A stretch of 64,000 nt of DNA from Panorpa germanica (lineage: Eukaryota; Arthropoda; Insecta; Mecoptera; Panorpidae): NCBI GenBank assembly GCA_963678705.1, contig OY783213.1, forward strand, positions 10,296,451 to 10,360,450, written 5' to 3'. Positions within the stretch are counted from its first letter, which is position 1, and each line of letters opens with the position of its first letter. Shown one piece after another: positions 39,897 to 50,747 of the stretch. Position numbers and translations under genes: made by a program. The notes under the pieces are model-generated. The model did no database searches. It saw nothing but the letters and a program-made list of their open reading frames with translations, and was not told where the DNA came from.

Positions 39897-41586
39897 TTAC
39901 ATCAATCCTGTCCAATCAGGTGTTGTTATTATTTTAGCTTCTATTGGGCCTAGATTGATCATTTCACCAATTTTAAGTTCTTTGTTCACTTTAACAGACA
40001 TAACTTCCTGAAAATCAGTGAATAATTAATACAAATTTCAAACACATACTTATTTAAATATATACAAGGTTTACCTGCAGAAAGGTTGACTGCGTGCCTA
40101 AATCCATATCTAATTTTGTTTCGCCTAATACTAGCTGTGTTTTACCTGATTTATACAGAACTATTTTACCAATTTTGCCTTCGTTTAGGTTGCTCAGTGT
40201 GCACAAATTATCAGCCTAAAAAAGAAGAAGAAGTTTTATTCAGTTCAAGACAGAACACCAAATTAGCTGTAAAGTATTTTCTTACTAAATTTATTTCAGA
40301 AGTTTTATTGTCTGAAGATCTTGGATCGTGTTCTTTGGATGTTGTTGATTCTTCTAAAGCACCTTGACCTGGCAATGAATCTGGCAACTGCAATTTCATA
40401 AAATTAAAATTTGTATATTACTTGTCTATGTTTATAAGTGAATGAAAATATTATTATAACTTTACCTGTAACAAAAATAATGTCGGTTGTTTTCTTGTGA
40501 ATAAATAATGACAATCATTAGAGATTCCTTCAGATTTGATTTTGAAATGCGTCATATTGTGATCCTCTTTTAGAACTAGGAATAAAATGTCTTAATTAAT
40601 TCAAACTTTCTTCTTTTATGTAATGTCATAATTCTTATTAATATACTAACTTTGATCTGTATCCATAGGTTCAGATTTTATTGAAACACCATTTACGTGT
40701 GACACATCTTTTTTTTCCTCCTTTTTTATGCGCAATATGTTTTTTCCTGTGAACAGGAAAACAATATTCAATATTAATTTTGAATAAATGAAATATCTTT
40801 TTAAAACCACCAATGTTAGGTTATAGATAAGTTTTGTAACTATACCTTTCGACATTATGGGTAATGTGTTTGGCATGTTTTCCAATGTTGCAGGATCATC
40901 GGTATATTCTCCATCATCTACTTGTAACAAATGCTCAATTTTAAGCTTCTCTTCATCTTTATCAATCTAAAATGTATTACAATTTGTAGGATACTTTATT
41001 TTATATAAAATGAGTATTCGTTATAAAACAAACCTTAATTTCCTTTTTTAAATTAAGTCTTGGTCTTTCAATTGAACTTGATCCACTATCATTTTCCTTT
41101 GTGCTATAACTATGGCTACTGGTTCGTTTTGGTCCACCTACAACACCATCTGAGAAAATTCCTTTGGTTTGTATATAATTTGACAAACCACGATTCAAAT
41201 TTTTTTTATTATCATGCTTGTGTTTCTCGACACGACCCTTTCCGATAGGGCGAGATGTTTTTTCAGCTGGAAGTTGCACATTTCTGTAAATATTAGATTT
41301 GTAGATCAAAATATAACATGCAATAACTTTAGTGGAATTCTTACTCTTTTTTAGTTCGCACAACAGATAAGTTTGGAGTGTATTTCTTTGAAGACGCTTT
41401 ACGGGTGCTTTGGCCCCCTAAAGTTAAATCTCGTGGTAACTTAAACGAAGACAATCTTCCTGGTGAAGAGCCTGGTTCGGTTTTAATAATAACTCCAGAG
41501 GAACCAGGTTCTGTTTTAATGATCACTCCCGATGAACTAGGTTCAGTTTTAATAACCAGATTATTTGTTCTTCTGGTGGTTGACAT
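39897..41586 (-). CDS. POLR3D: RNA polymerase III subunit RPC4
   Basis: Eight exons in descending order: 41586-41345, 41283-41034, 40966-40846, 40746-40651, 40575-40466, 40387-40286, 40215-40075 and 40007-39897. They give 390 residues (human 398). RPC4 (yeast Rpc53) pairs with RPC5 in the TFIIF-like subcomplex of RNA polymerase III and acts in termination and reinitiation. The C-terminal domain is the best match, with GKIGKIVLYKSGKTQLVLGE, LDMDLGTQSTFLQEVMSVKV and the ending LGPIEAKIITTPDW. The N-terminal half is basic and disordered. It holds three tandem 11-residue copies of a VIKTEP-type motif (residues about 10-40), each a SUMO-acceptor consensus, and more such sites follow. Confidence 0.93.
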
Positions 41587-42341
41587 CTTGTTTATATAAC
41601 AATTAAACTATACACAGAAATGTATAAGATAACTGAAAAAGTTGATAAACAAATAATGGCGTAAATGTAAGACAAAAACTGTCAAGAACAACCACGAGAC
41701 TTTCGAAATTTCAGAAATTATCTCTGGTTCAGAAATGTTATTGAATCAAATACAAATTTATTTCTCTACTGTTGGCAATACGTTATTAAAAAGAAGTTAC
41801 GACTTCGTGAACATTAAATAATGTCATAAGCAAAGTGCAAGTTTTTTCGGGAAAATTGAGCAAGTTATACTCAAAAAAATATATTTTTAATACGTTTTAT
41901 ATTTAGTTATAAATCTAAAATTTTCTATTGCTATAAAAATATTATGAAAAGGCAATATGAGTTTGATTCGGATATTCAAAAAAGTATTGATGTAATAAAT
42001 GCCAAACAACATTTCAAGGTGATTGTCACGTTAAATAAATAAATGCATTACAATCGCGTCGTTGCTACGTTTGGGCTCTTGAATGTGAAAAGTGATTTTT
42101 TTTTATATTCGACGGTATTACATCTTATTCGCCAAGAAATTTTGTGGTAAATAATATTTGGGTTTTTAGCAATTATCCATCAATTGTCCATTGTCACATT
42201 ATTAAATCTATAAATAAAGCACTATTTAGAAATTTGTCGGAAATCTAGTAATAATTTATAGGTCGAATTTTGCAGACATATATTTTTCGTTTATTTGCCA
42301 TGTGTTAGGACGGATAATTTAATCTGTAGAGTAACTATAAA
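41587..42341. promoter_or_regulatory. Interval between POLR3D and PAXBP1 starts
   Basis: 755 bp between divergent start codons. It contains a short open frame near 41944 with no family signal. Promoters for both genes are expected here. Confidence 0.35.
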
Positions 42342-44768
42342 ATGTCGCTATTTCGTAAACCTAAAAGAAATATTCAAAGACGGGTGTTTTCTACACTCGA
42401 TGATGAGGAAAGTGTTGAAAATAATGAAGTGCCAATGGAAATTGATGGGTCGGAAATGTTAGAAGATACAACTGAAAGAATTAAAAAGAAAAAAGACAAC
42501 AAACATAAACACAAAGAGAAAGATAGAAAATTGCTTAGTTTTGAAGATGATGAAGATGGCGAAACATTTACCGTTAAAAAAACTTCTAATAGCAAAAAAT
42601 TTTCGCGTCGTCAATTGGAGCGAAAACGCAAGAAAAAACAATCTGATGGAGAAGAACATTCATCTGCTGCTGTTTGTCAAGAGAATGACAATATTATTAG
42701 AAAAATTAAAACGGATGATATGGAAATTGTCTTAAAAAGGTCCGAATCAGATTTGATTTTAAACGGACAAGCAGCTTTTACAGCCGGTAAAAATGATTTA
42801 TCAGATGATGAATTTGATCAACCGTTTCACAAGTTTGCACACCCAGATTCAGTGAAGGAAGTTTTAGAGAAAGGTAAAATACCAGATGCTGCAATGATCC
42901 ATGCTGCAAGGAAAAGAAGGCAAAAGGCCAGAGAAATGGGAGACTTTATTTCAGTAGCAACACCTGAAGTAGCTAATAAAGGAAGGTTAGTTCGAGAAGA
43001 TGGAGATGGAGATGGTTCAGATGAAGATGCCGATAGAGTTGATATGACTGTTAATACACAAACAAAAGACCGAGCGGAACGGTCAGAGAAGTTTTATGAA
43101 GCGCAGGAGCTATTATATGATAAAGATAGCGATCCAGAATTAGAAGAATGGGAAAATCAACAAATAAGGAAAGGAGTCACGGGAGCGCAAATAGTGTCAG
43201 CTCAACAAGAATCCTTATTTTACATTATGAGCCAACCATCACAAGAAGGAAATCATATTTTGGGAACTTCTTCGTTATTGCGACAAGCCTATGCAACAGC
43301 TGGTATACCTGCTCCAGTGCCACGGCAAATAGATCACGACAGAAGCGCAGATGAAGTAAAAAATAGTTTGCGTGACCGTTTGTTAGAGCTTAAATTGGCC
43401 CATGATGGACATAAACAAGATCTAGACAGACTTAACGATGATTTAAGAAAAGTAAAATTAGATGCTGATCTGGCAGAGAAAAGGGTTCCAGAATTTAAAT
43501 GTAAATACAAATTTTATCAAGAAATACGCGGATATATTTTGGACCTAGTTGAGTGTTTGGATGAAAAACTTCCGATTATTGTTTCATGCGAACAACGTGC
43601 TCTTGCTCTAATGAATAAAGAATCGAATTTTCTCATTGAAAGACGACGCCAAGATATCAGAGACCAAGCTTGCTCAGAAAAGCCAACGCCGGGTCGCGTT
43701 GATGATGAAGAATTAACCAGACGTACTGCTGAACGAGAAGGACGACGAGCTCGTCGCAGAAGGGCTAGGGAGAAACATATAACACCAATTGTCCATCTAG
43801 AGGGCATGTCAAGCGATGATGAAATTCCGGACCAACAACAAATGTCGTATCAAAAACAAATGGATCAAATAGCAACGGATGTTGATTTAATATTTTCAGA
43901 TGCATCAGAAGAATTTAGCAGCATTAAAGGAGTATTGGAATGTTTCGAACAATGGCAAAAAGAAGACATCACTACCTACAACGAGACTTACGTGTGTTTA
44001 TGTATTCCAAAAGTAATTGGTCCATATCTTCGCTTAGAGTTAGTGTCATGGAATCCACTCAAGCAAACAACAAATAATGATTTTGAGAAAATGAGTTGGT
44101 ACCGAACGTTAGCAGTATTTGGTCTTCAAGAAAATGAATCAGAATCTGATTTAACATCTAGTGACAATGCTCTATTAATTCCTACAGTCGTTGAGAAAGT
44201 AATGCTGCCAAAGATCACAGACATTATTAGAAGTTGTTGGGATCCAATGTCAACGACACAAACATTGAGACTAGTGTCTCTAATTTCCCGGCTTGTGAGA
44301 GAATATCCACGATTGCAACCTTCAAGCAAAGCATTAGTATTGCTCTTCGAAACAATCCTCGATAAAATTAAGAGCGCTCTTGAAAATGATGTATTCATAC
44401 CGATTATGACAAAACAAACAGCTTTCTTTCAGAGACAATTTGCCAATGGTTTAAAACTTCTTCGTAATATGTTATCATTTCAAGGAGTTATAACCGATTC
44501 TGTGCTAATGGGATTTGCCTTTGGAGCATTGTTAAATAGATATTTAATTCCTGCTGTGAGAGTTTGTAAAAATATAGATGCTGCTCAAAAAATTTATCAA
44601 ATTACAAATACTCTACCAAGGGTATGGCTGCAAAATACAAGGCCTGCGCAACTTGATATGTTAAAAGATTGCGTTGTTAATATCAACGCAAAACTTGATA
44701 AGAACAATCCGACCCATCTCGAATCAATAGAAACAACTTTGTTAGTTATGAAGACACTACACATCTAA
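42342..44768 (+). CDS. PAXBP1: PAX3/7-binding protein 1 / GC-rich-binding factor
   Basis: One uninterrupted exon of 808 residues (human 917). PAXBP1 is a nuclear protein that joins PAX3/7 to a histone methyltransferase complex in vertebrates. GCFC proteins are also spliceosome-associated, and the yeast relative Ntr2 is a disassembly factor. The N-terminus FRKPKRNIQRR is typical of the family. An acidic/lysine-rich linker follows, then GKIPDAAMIHAARKRRQKAR, which is highly conserved. A coiled coil at residues 345-400 leads into the GCFC domain (about 440-800), with YQEIRGYILDLVECLDEKLP and the C-terminal LIPAVRV segment. The lack of introns is notable in a gene of this length. The start is the first ATG of the frame and gives the conserved N-terminus. 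Confidence 0.94.
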   Translation: MSLFRKPKRNIQRRVFSTLDDEESVENNEVPMEIDGSEMLEDTTERIKKKKDNKHKHKEKDRKLLSFEDDEDGETFTVKKTSNSKKFSRRQLERKRKKKQSDGEEHSSAAVCQENDNIIRKIKTDDMEIVLKRSESDLILNGQAAFTAGKNDLSDDEFDQPFHKFAHPDSVKEVLEKGKIPDAAMIHAARKRRQKAREMGDFISVATPEVANKGRLVREDGDGDGSDEDADRVDMTVNTQTKDRAERSEKFYEAQELLYDKDSDPELEEWENQQIRKGVTGAQIVSAQQESLFYIMSQPSQEGNHILGTSSLLRQAYATAGIPAPVPRQIDHDRSADEVKNSLRDRLLELKLAHDGHKQDLDRLNDDLRKVKLDADLAEKRVPEFKCKYKFYQEIRGYILDLVECLDEKLPIIVSCEQRALALMNKESNFLIERRRQDIRDQACSEKPTPGRVDDEELTRRTAEREGRRARRRRAREKHITPIVHLEGMSSDDEIPDQQQMSYQKQMDQIATDVDLIFSDASEEFSSIKGVLECFEQWQKEDITTYNETYVCLCIPKVIGPYLRLELVSWNPLKQTTNNDFEKMSWYRTLAVFGLQENESESDLTSSDNALLIPTVVEKVMLPKITDIIRSCWDPMSTTQTLRLVSLISRLVREYPRLQPSSKALVLLFETILDKIKSALENDVFIPIMTKQTAFFQRQFANGLKLLRNMLSFQGVITDSVLMGFAFGALLNRYLIPAVRVCKNIDAAQKIYQITNTLPRVWLQNTRPAQLDMLKDCVVNINAKLDKNNPTHLESIETTLLVMKTLHI

Positions 44769-45200
44769 TCGATTTCCGGTTTGTATTCTATTTGAACATT
44801 TTTACCTACAGACACAGACACGTGGCTTTAACTTTATATGTTAAACGTATTATCTTAATTTGCATTTTATGAAATTATTCTATGGGTATTATAAATATCT
44901 GTTAAGATATTTTAAATATTCTTAGCATCATAACAAATTTGATTAGAAATAATACTGTAATTTTTAAGCATTTAAAAAATTATTTTTTTGGTGAAGAATA
45001 GGTATTGTTATGGAATTATACCATTCTGTAATAATTCCCAATTTCTTTCATAAAAAATTGTTTTTAAACTGTTTCATAGCGCTATTGGATACAGGTAATA
45101 TAACATCAATTGTTCAGTATCCCAATGAATGAAATTGATAAAGATATTTTTAAACCAAGAAATATTGAATCAACGTTCCTAAATGATTTTGAATCGTTTT
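44769..45200. other. PAXBP1 3' flank; no TIM8 first exon found
   Basis: AT-rich. It was searched for a first exon encoding the N-terminal helix expected before the TIM8-like exon, and none with a start and a usable donor was seen. Confidence 0.4.
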
Positions 45201-45220
45201 AATGATATGTATTTCTTTAC

Positions 45221-45417
45221 AGTACTTTGTTCATGACTTGACCGACACGTGCTTGGACTTCTGCATGGAATATCCTACAACTCGATTGGGCCCCACAACA
45301 CAGAACTGTTTGCAGAGCTGCGTGGAAAGATTTTTGGACACAAGTCTTGTGATAATGACTAGATTATCAAAATTGAAAAACAATCAAAATTTAATCAACT
45401 CTTTTTATCAAGAATAA
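45221..45417 (+). CDS. TIM8-like small Tim protein, exon only
   Basis: The frame from 45221 reads YFVHDLTDTCLDFCMEYP, then a second CX3C (CLQSC) and VERFLDTSLVIMTRL. The twin CX3C motif spaced by 16 residues and the VERFxDTS segment are those of TIM8 of the mitochondrial intermembrane space, which carries hydrophobic precursors with TIM13. The tryptophan normally found after the first cysteine is leucine. A good acceptor (TTTCTTTACAG) precedes the exon, but no matching first exon was found. The frame itself opens at an ATG at 45202. It may be an incomplete gene model, a diverged paralogue or a pseudogene. PEX3 begins 168 bp downstream. Confidence 0.5.
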
Positions 45418-45585
45418 TGTAAATTGTAGAAGTTTCATCTGCTATGTAAATATTTGCATAAAATATGTATAAATATTAATTCGCATTAACCAGTGACATT
45501 ACTGAATTTAAAGTAGGTTTAGAATTCAGAGATAGAACAAAACATTTGTTTTATAGCTTAGTCTTTTGTAATAGTTTCTATAAAA

Positions 45586-46659
45586 ATGTTCTCTAAAGTG
45601 CGTGGTTTCTTATCTCGCCATAAGCGCAAGTTTCTTGTAACTGGAGTTTTAGTTAGTACTGGTATATTAGCAACCAGGTACGCTCAACGTAAACTGCGGG
45701 AGTGGCAGGAGAGAGAAAGCAAGGAATTTCTGGAACGTACACGTCATTCACAACATTTTGAAAGCACAGAAAGAACGTGTAATCAAACAATTATTTCTCT
45801 AACTCCCGCAGTTTCCGAGGCAATTTTTAAAATAATAGATACTGATGAAACGTTAAACGCGATTAAGACCAGTCCTGAAAATAAAATTGTTTTGTGGGAA
45901 AAGCTTATGAAACAAACTTTCAGTAAAGTTTCAGCAGTTGTTTATGCAAATACAATTTTAGTAATTACATTAAGAATTCAATTAAATTTAATCGGAGGTT
46001 ACGTTTATAAAAGTAAAACATCCAATGAATTCCTAATGGATAATGACGTACAACATCAATATTTATCACTTTGCCATTATTTATTAGCCGATGGCATTAA
46101 AAAACTTGTAGAAATTATTGAAAATAACGTTGCTTTGGTTGTTCAGTCAATTCCTTTAACAAAGAAGCTAACCTTATCTGATGTGGAGCAAATATTTTGG
46201 TCCATACAATCATCTTTATCCAAAGATAATAATAATCCTATTACCAATATGGCAAACTTTATCATTCCGGAAAATGTTGACAATAACGGAATCTTAAAAA
46301 CAATGATTAATGAAACATTAGATATATTGGAAACAGAAGAAGTAACTGCTTTAACACATTCTTGTACAAGTCGAGGTTTTGCTACAGTAATAGATCAATT
46401 AGCTGATTACTTTATGCCACAAACTGATTCCAAAATTGTGGAAATTCCAGCCAGCACATCAAAGTCTGATTTAAATAACTTTATTAATGTCAGTAAAATT
46501 GAAATAGCCATGGCAAAATTAATTCCAATTATAAATGGATTAATTTCACAACCAGTTAATCCAATTGCGGACACTGCTAATAGTATAGTACAACAATTAA
46601 TATTAAATGATAATATTAAAACATTGGGAGCTAATGTTTATGAAACTTTCAGTAATTGA
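45586..46659 (+). CDS. PEX3: Peroxin-3
   Basis: A single exon of 357 residues (human 373). PEX3 is the peroxisomal membrane anchor that receives PEX19 with its membrane-protein cargo and starts peroxisome formation. The N-terminus has the family layout: a basic stretch (MFSKVRGFLSRHKRKF), a short hydrophobic segment (VTGVLVSTGILATRYA) as membrane anchor, and QRKLREWQERE. The conserved cytosolic part includes LWEKLMKQTFSKVSAVVYAN and LRIQLNLIGGYVY near residues 103-145. The C-terminal tail is somewhat divergent. It is the second intronless gene in this stretch. Confidence 0.95.
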   Translation: MFSKVRGFLSRHKRKFLVTGVLVSTGILATRYAQRKLREWQERESKEFLERTRHSQHFESTERTCNQTIISLTPAVSEAIFKIIDTDETLNAIKTSPENKIVLWEKLMKQTFSKVSAVVYANTILVITLRIQLNLIGGYVYKSKTSNEFLMDNDVQHQYLSLCHYLLADGIKKLVEIIENNVALVVQSIPLTKKLTLSDVEQIFWSIQSSLSKDNNNPITNMANFIIPENVDNNGILKTMINETLDILETEEVTALTHSCTSRGFATVIDQLADYFMPQTDSKIVEIPASTSKSDLNNFINVSKIEIAMAKLIPIINGLISQPVNPIADTANSIVQQLILNDNIKTLGANVYETFSN

Positions 46660-47127
46660 CACGACATGTAATGTAAGATATTTGGCATCTTTGCCATTTT
46701 TAACACTAAAGATGAAATATGTATTTTTTTTTTAAAGGTAACCTTGTAGTTTTATGAAATAATGTTATATGTTCTTCATTGATAGGTTTCTGTAAAAAAT
46801 TTAAGTTTATATGTTACACCTACTCTTTTTAAAATAGAAAATATGTATGTATATATAAAGGTTTGAATTTATTTTTTTTTAAATAATATAATGTTAATCT
46901 TATAAAATATAATAAATAGGTTTTGAGCATAAATAAGATGATTTTGTTTTCCTTTAAAATAATGAGAAATTTTAATTAAATTATAATACAAACATTCCGT
47001 AATAAGTTAGATTTGTTCTTTGGTAGTAATACATGTGTACTTAATTGTTAAAACTGGTAGTGAACATTTGAACTTTTAGTTTTTGCATACCATAATTGTT
47101 TACTAGAACAATATTTGTACTGAGATT
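46660..47127. other. Convergent 3' interval PEX3/RCN2-like
   Basis: 468 bp of AT-rich 3' flanks of two convergent genes. Nothing else was seen. Confidence 0.5.
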
Positions 47128-48685
47128 TTAGAGCTCGTCCAAAAAATGATTATTATGAAGATGATCACCATAATCTGTTGCTTCACTTCCAACAAATATG
47201 GAATGATGCAATAAAATTTCCTCATATGAAAGACGATCATCATGATCATCGTCAGAACTGGCAAATAGATGATCTACTTCTTCAACGGCTGTCTCTCTGA
47301 AAATGAAAAAGTTTGTAGTACAAATTAAAGAGTACAAAGCAGACTTTTTCTGTAGGGTGTATTGAATTTGTTTAACATTAGTACATTTCATGTCGAACCT
47401 TCGACAACACAAGTGCTTATTATATCTCGTTTCTTCTCTCAATGAAATAATAAACACAAAGCAGTTGAGCTCACGTTATGTACGAATATGCATGACATAT
47501 ATAAATAATATATTACTTACTCGTCACTTGGAACAACCCATGATAAAATTTCATTACCAGAAAGAATACCATCAGAGTTCTTGTCTAGTTCTTCATCAAA
47601 CTTCTGTTTCTCAACAATAAGCCAAGATTTATCATGGTGCGCGACTGAAAAGAAGAAATCAATTATTAAAAAGATTTAATCTTTAAATTTATAAGTTGAC
47701 GGTAAATTAAATACCTTTATCTCCAATATATTCTTGAAAGTCAATGTGTCCATCTTTATTCAAGTCTTTTTCTTTTAATGTTTGTTCCAAAATAACTGGT
47801 AACATAGATGGATGCTCTTCTGGATTAGTAAAGACAACGAATTCATCAAAATTTAATACATTATCCTTATTTTCGTCAGCTACATCAAAAAATATTTTAT
47901 CATCTGCAATTAACTAAAAGAAAAAATATATGATGAGAATTAATTTGTCGATAATAAATAATAGTCATATAGAGATTGCTACTATTTTAACAAAAATTTG
48001 GGAAAAGTGTATTTTCTTCAAAAAGTTATTTAGATATTTCACCTGCTGTTGGGACTCGTCCGATTCCCGCGATAAGTAGTCCCCATCATCCAAATTGTAA
48101 GTCTCGTCTACGTATTCATCAAAAGACACAATGTTATCACTATTTACGTCAACTTCTTCAAAACGTTCAGCAGCTTCTTCTTCGGATAACATCCTAAACA
48201 CAAATTCACTATATAGATAAGTGTATAACTGAAGCTCGCTATAGCTTCAACATGGTATATGCTAACTTGAATGATCGTAAAATCCAAGCTTTAAGTTCAT
48301 GTCTGTCAACAAATCTGTCAGAGTTTGAATCCATTTTCGTTACTAAAATAGCTAATCTTCTTTTAGACTCTGCAGGACTTAATTTATGAAATTCATCAGC
48401 TTCCTTTATACTACCTGTATATTAATAAATACTATTAGATTATGTATGTTACAAATAATTTAACAATGAAGTATTTTGTATACCCAAAATAGCTTCATGA
48501 TCAAATTCTGAGTGATGCTCTCCTCCTTCCATATGATGAGCATCTTTTGGTATATAAGCACCATCTGAAACGCGTTCCTTATTTTCTTTACTAGTACTAT
48601 GGACATGTCCCTTTGTTGAAGCTGCATTGCAATAGATTAACATATAAATTTGTAATAACAAAAATACGCAGATAATAGTTTTCAT
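47128..48685 (-). CDS. RCN2: Reticulocalbin-2-like ER calcium-binding protein
   Basis: Six exons in descending order: 48685-48484, 48414-48267, 48193-48043, 47913-47715, 47644-47521 and 47296-47128. They give 330 residues. It is a CREC-family luminal protein that binds calcium with low affinity. A signal peptide (MKTIICVFLLLQIYMLIYC) is clear. Six EF-hand loops are visible: DSNSDRFVDRHE, DVNSDNIVSFDE, DENKDNVLNFDE, DLNKDGHIDFQE, DKNSDGILSGNE and DDDHDDRLSYEE. The end SEATDYGDHLHNNHFLDEL matches the RCN2/ERC-55 C-terminus but with LDEL in place of HDEL as the retrieval signal. The DCP1 gene starts divergently 766 bp away. Confidence 0.93.
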
Positions 48686-49451
48686 GTTGGTTAGTTTGAA
48701 TTGTTGAAGCGTTTAATTATGAGTAATTCGCTTTATTTTATTTGAAATCAATATATTAATTATTCATCTATCTCTGATTAACAACAACTTTATAAATTTT
48801 TCTTTAATTAAACTTATGTTTTGAAATTTAAAATTAGTAATCTATCAATTATTAGTTATGTCAAAAAGTATCCCCACATAACGCTAAGTAAGAAAATTAG
48901 AATTTTGTTTGTTTAAATGCATGTAATTACAATTATTTATTTTTACTAATAAACGAAATAAGCACTAATCCCATCCCAAATATTAATTTAATTCAAAGAT
49001 CATTTCATTTTCAATGATACGTATGTCACAAAACAGGTCCCATTACAATGTTACCAACCCTCAGCATAGAATCCAGAATGATCCAAAGATTATTATGTCA
49101 GGATATGGTGGCAGAGCGCAACTGTCACACAGCGGTTAACGTATGAAATATTAAACTATGTTATTTGTACATTTGCAAGTTACATTACATCCATATTTAT
49201 TTACGAAATGTATTTGATTGCATTTGATATTTAATCCAATAAAAAAGTATTTATTTTCAAATACATTATGTATTGGTAATGCCATTTGTTTAAAATATGA
49301 TAATGAATGCAATAGAATGGATGCAGATTACAAGTTCCACAGGAATAAGAAGAAGACTTGACATTTGTGAATCTAAAAAAGGCGTAGAGTTGAAAACAAA
49401 AAGACGCACAAGAAAATAATAAAATAAACGCAAATAAACGAGTCTTCAAAA
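48686..49451. promoter_or_regulatory. Interval between RCN2-like and DCP1 starts
   Basis: 766 bp between divergent start codons, AT-rich. A small open frame on the minus strand (49231-49449) has no family signal. Confidence 0.35.
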
Positions 49452-50747
49452 ATGGCGGATGTTACCGAGCTGCGTATGAATGTGACAGCATTGAAAAGAG
49501 TCGATCCGTATGCAAAAGATATAATTGAAACTGCTAGGCACGTTGCATATTATTCATTTAATTCAGATGAAAACGAGTGGGAGAGAACTAGTATTGAAGG
49601 TGCACTGTTTATTTATTCGCGAAATGCTGAACCATTTCATGGCATATTGATAGTTAATAGACTTAACAAAGATAACTTAGTGGAACCAGTTGTTAGTGGT
49701 TTAGATTTGCAATTACAAGAACCATTCTTGTTATATCGAAATACAGATAATAAAATTCGTGGATTCTGGTTTTACGACATAGGGGATTGTGTAAAAGTTG
49801 CCCAATTATTAGAACGGCTGATTGCAGATCTTCAAGTTACTGCTACTACATCACAGCCAGAAATGAATCAAAATACACAACAGATTCAAAGTTCGGAGCC
49901 GGTTGACATATTTAGTATGCTGACAAGAGCTCAAGAGGATTATGATAGTCAGAATAGTCAACAAGGTAAACAGGCCGAACATTCACAGCAGCCATCAAAA
50001 CCTGATGTTACGTCACAGAGCGTAATGGATTTTTTTGCAAAGGCAACAAACTCAACACAGGCAAGTACTCCCCGATTTGTAGCTCCTCGTATACCTGCTG
50101 AGCAACTTAATCCTGAACGTCAACAACGCTTACTGCATCAACTTATGTTAAATCCAGAACACTCAGTGGAACACATTGAAAAGCAGCAACAACGATGCGT
50201 GACACCACAAGATGCACGCATCGAGGAGTGTAGAGGATTTCCAATGCAACCTTTGTCATCCAGCACGATGGCGGAGGTGCCTACAGTAGCACTGGCACAA
50301 CCACCAGGTTTAATAGTAGACCACAACGCTATCCTCATTGAAAATGGGCTTAGTTTCATGCGACTAACTTCTCCAAATCAAGGACAGTCATTAAACGCTT
50401 TCTTTAACAATAAGAATTCCAACAATACAGATATTGATTCAAGACCACTTTCTGCACCGTTGTGTAATATTGAAACGCCACAAAAACCAGCGCTCATGCC
50501 GCCAACCATGTTTACATCTTCAGCACATAAAGATTCACGACAAACGCAACCACAACCGCAATTGCAACCGCAACTGCAACCGTTACTGCAACCGTTACTG
50601 GATCAAGCGGAAATTGCTATAAAGCCAGAACCTCTGACGAAAAATCAACTCCTTCAAGCAATTACATATTTGTTGAAAACGGAACCGGATTTTATAAATA
50701 AACTGCACGAAGCTTACGTAAAATCCTTCAATGAGATTGTCCACTAA
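49452..50747 (+). CDS. DCP1: mRNA-decapping enzyme 1
   Basis: A single exon of 431 residues. DCP1 is the activator of the decapping enzyme DCP2 in P-bodies. The N-terminal EVH1 domain (about 1-130) has LRMNVTALKRVDPYAKDI, VAYYSFN, EWERTSIEGALFIYSR and the FWFYDIGDCVKVA block. The middle is Gln/Ser-rich and disordered, with a short VMDFFAKA motif near residue 193 and a Gln-Pro/Leu run encoded by a CAACCG-type repeat at 50549-50600. The C-terminal helix (about 395-431), starting KNQLLQAITYLLK, is the trimerisation domain of metazoan DCP1. An IKPEP SUMO-type site precedes it. It is intronless like PAXBP1 and PEX3. Confidence 0.96.
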   Translation: MADVTELRMNVTALKRVDPYAKDIIETARHVAYYSFNSDENEWERTSIEGALFIYSRNAEPFHGILIVNRLNKDNLVEPVVSGLDLQLQEPFLLYRNTDNKIRGFWFYDIGDCVKVAQLLERLIADLQVTATTSQPEMNQNTQQIQSSEPVDIFSMLTRAQEDYDSQNSQQGKQAEHSQQPSKPDVTSQSVMDFFAKATNSTQASTPRFVAPRIPAEQLNPERQQRLLHQLMLNPEHSVEHIEKQQQRCVTPQDARIEECRGFPMQPLSSSTMAEVPTVALAQPPGLIVDHNAILIENGLSFMRLTSPNQGQSLNAFFNNKNSNNTDIDSRPLSAPLCNIETPQKPALMPPTMFTSSAHKDSRQTQPQPQLQPQLQPLLQPLLDQAEIAIKPEPLTKNQLLQAITYLLKTEPDFINKLHEAYVKSFNEIVH

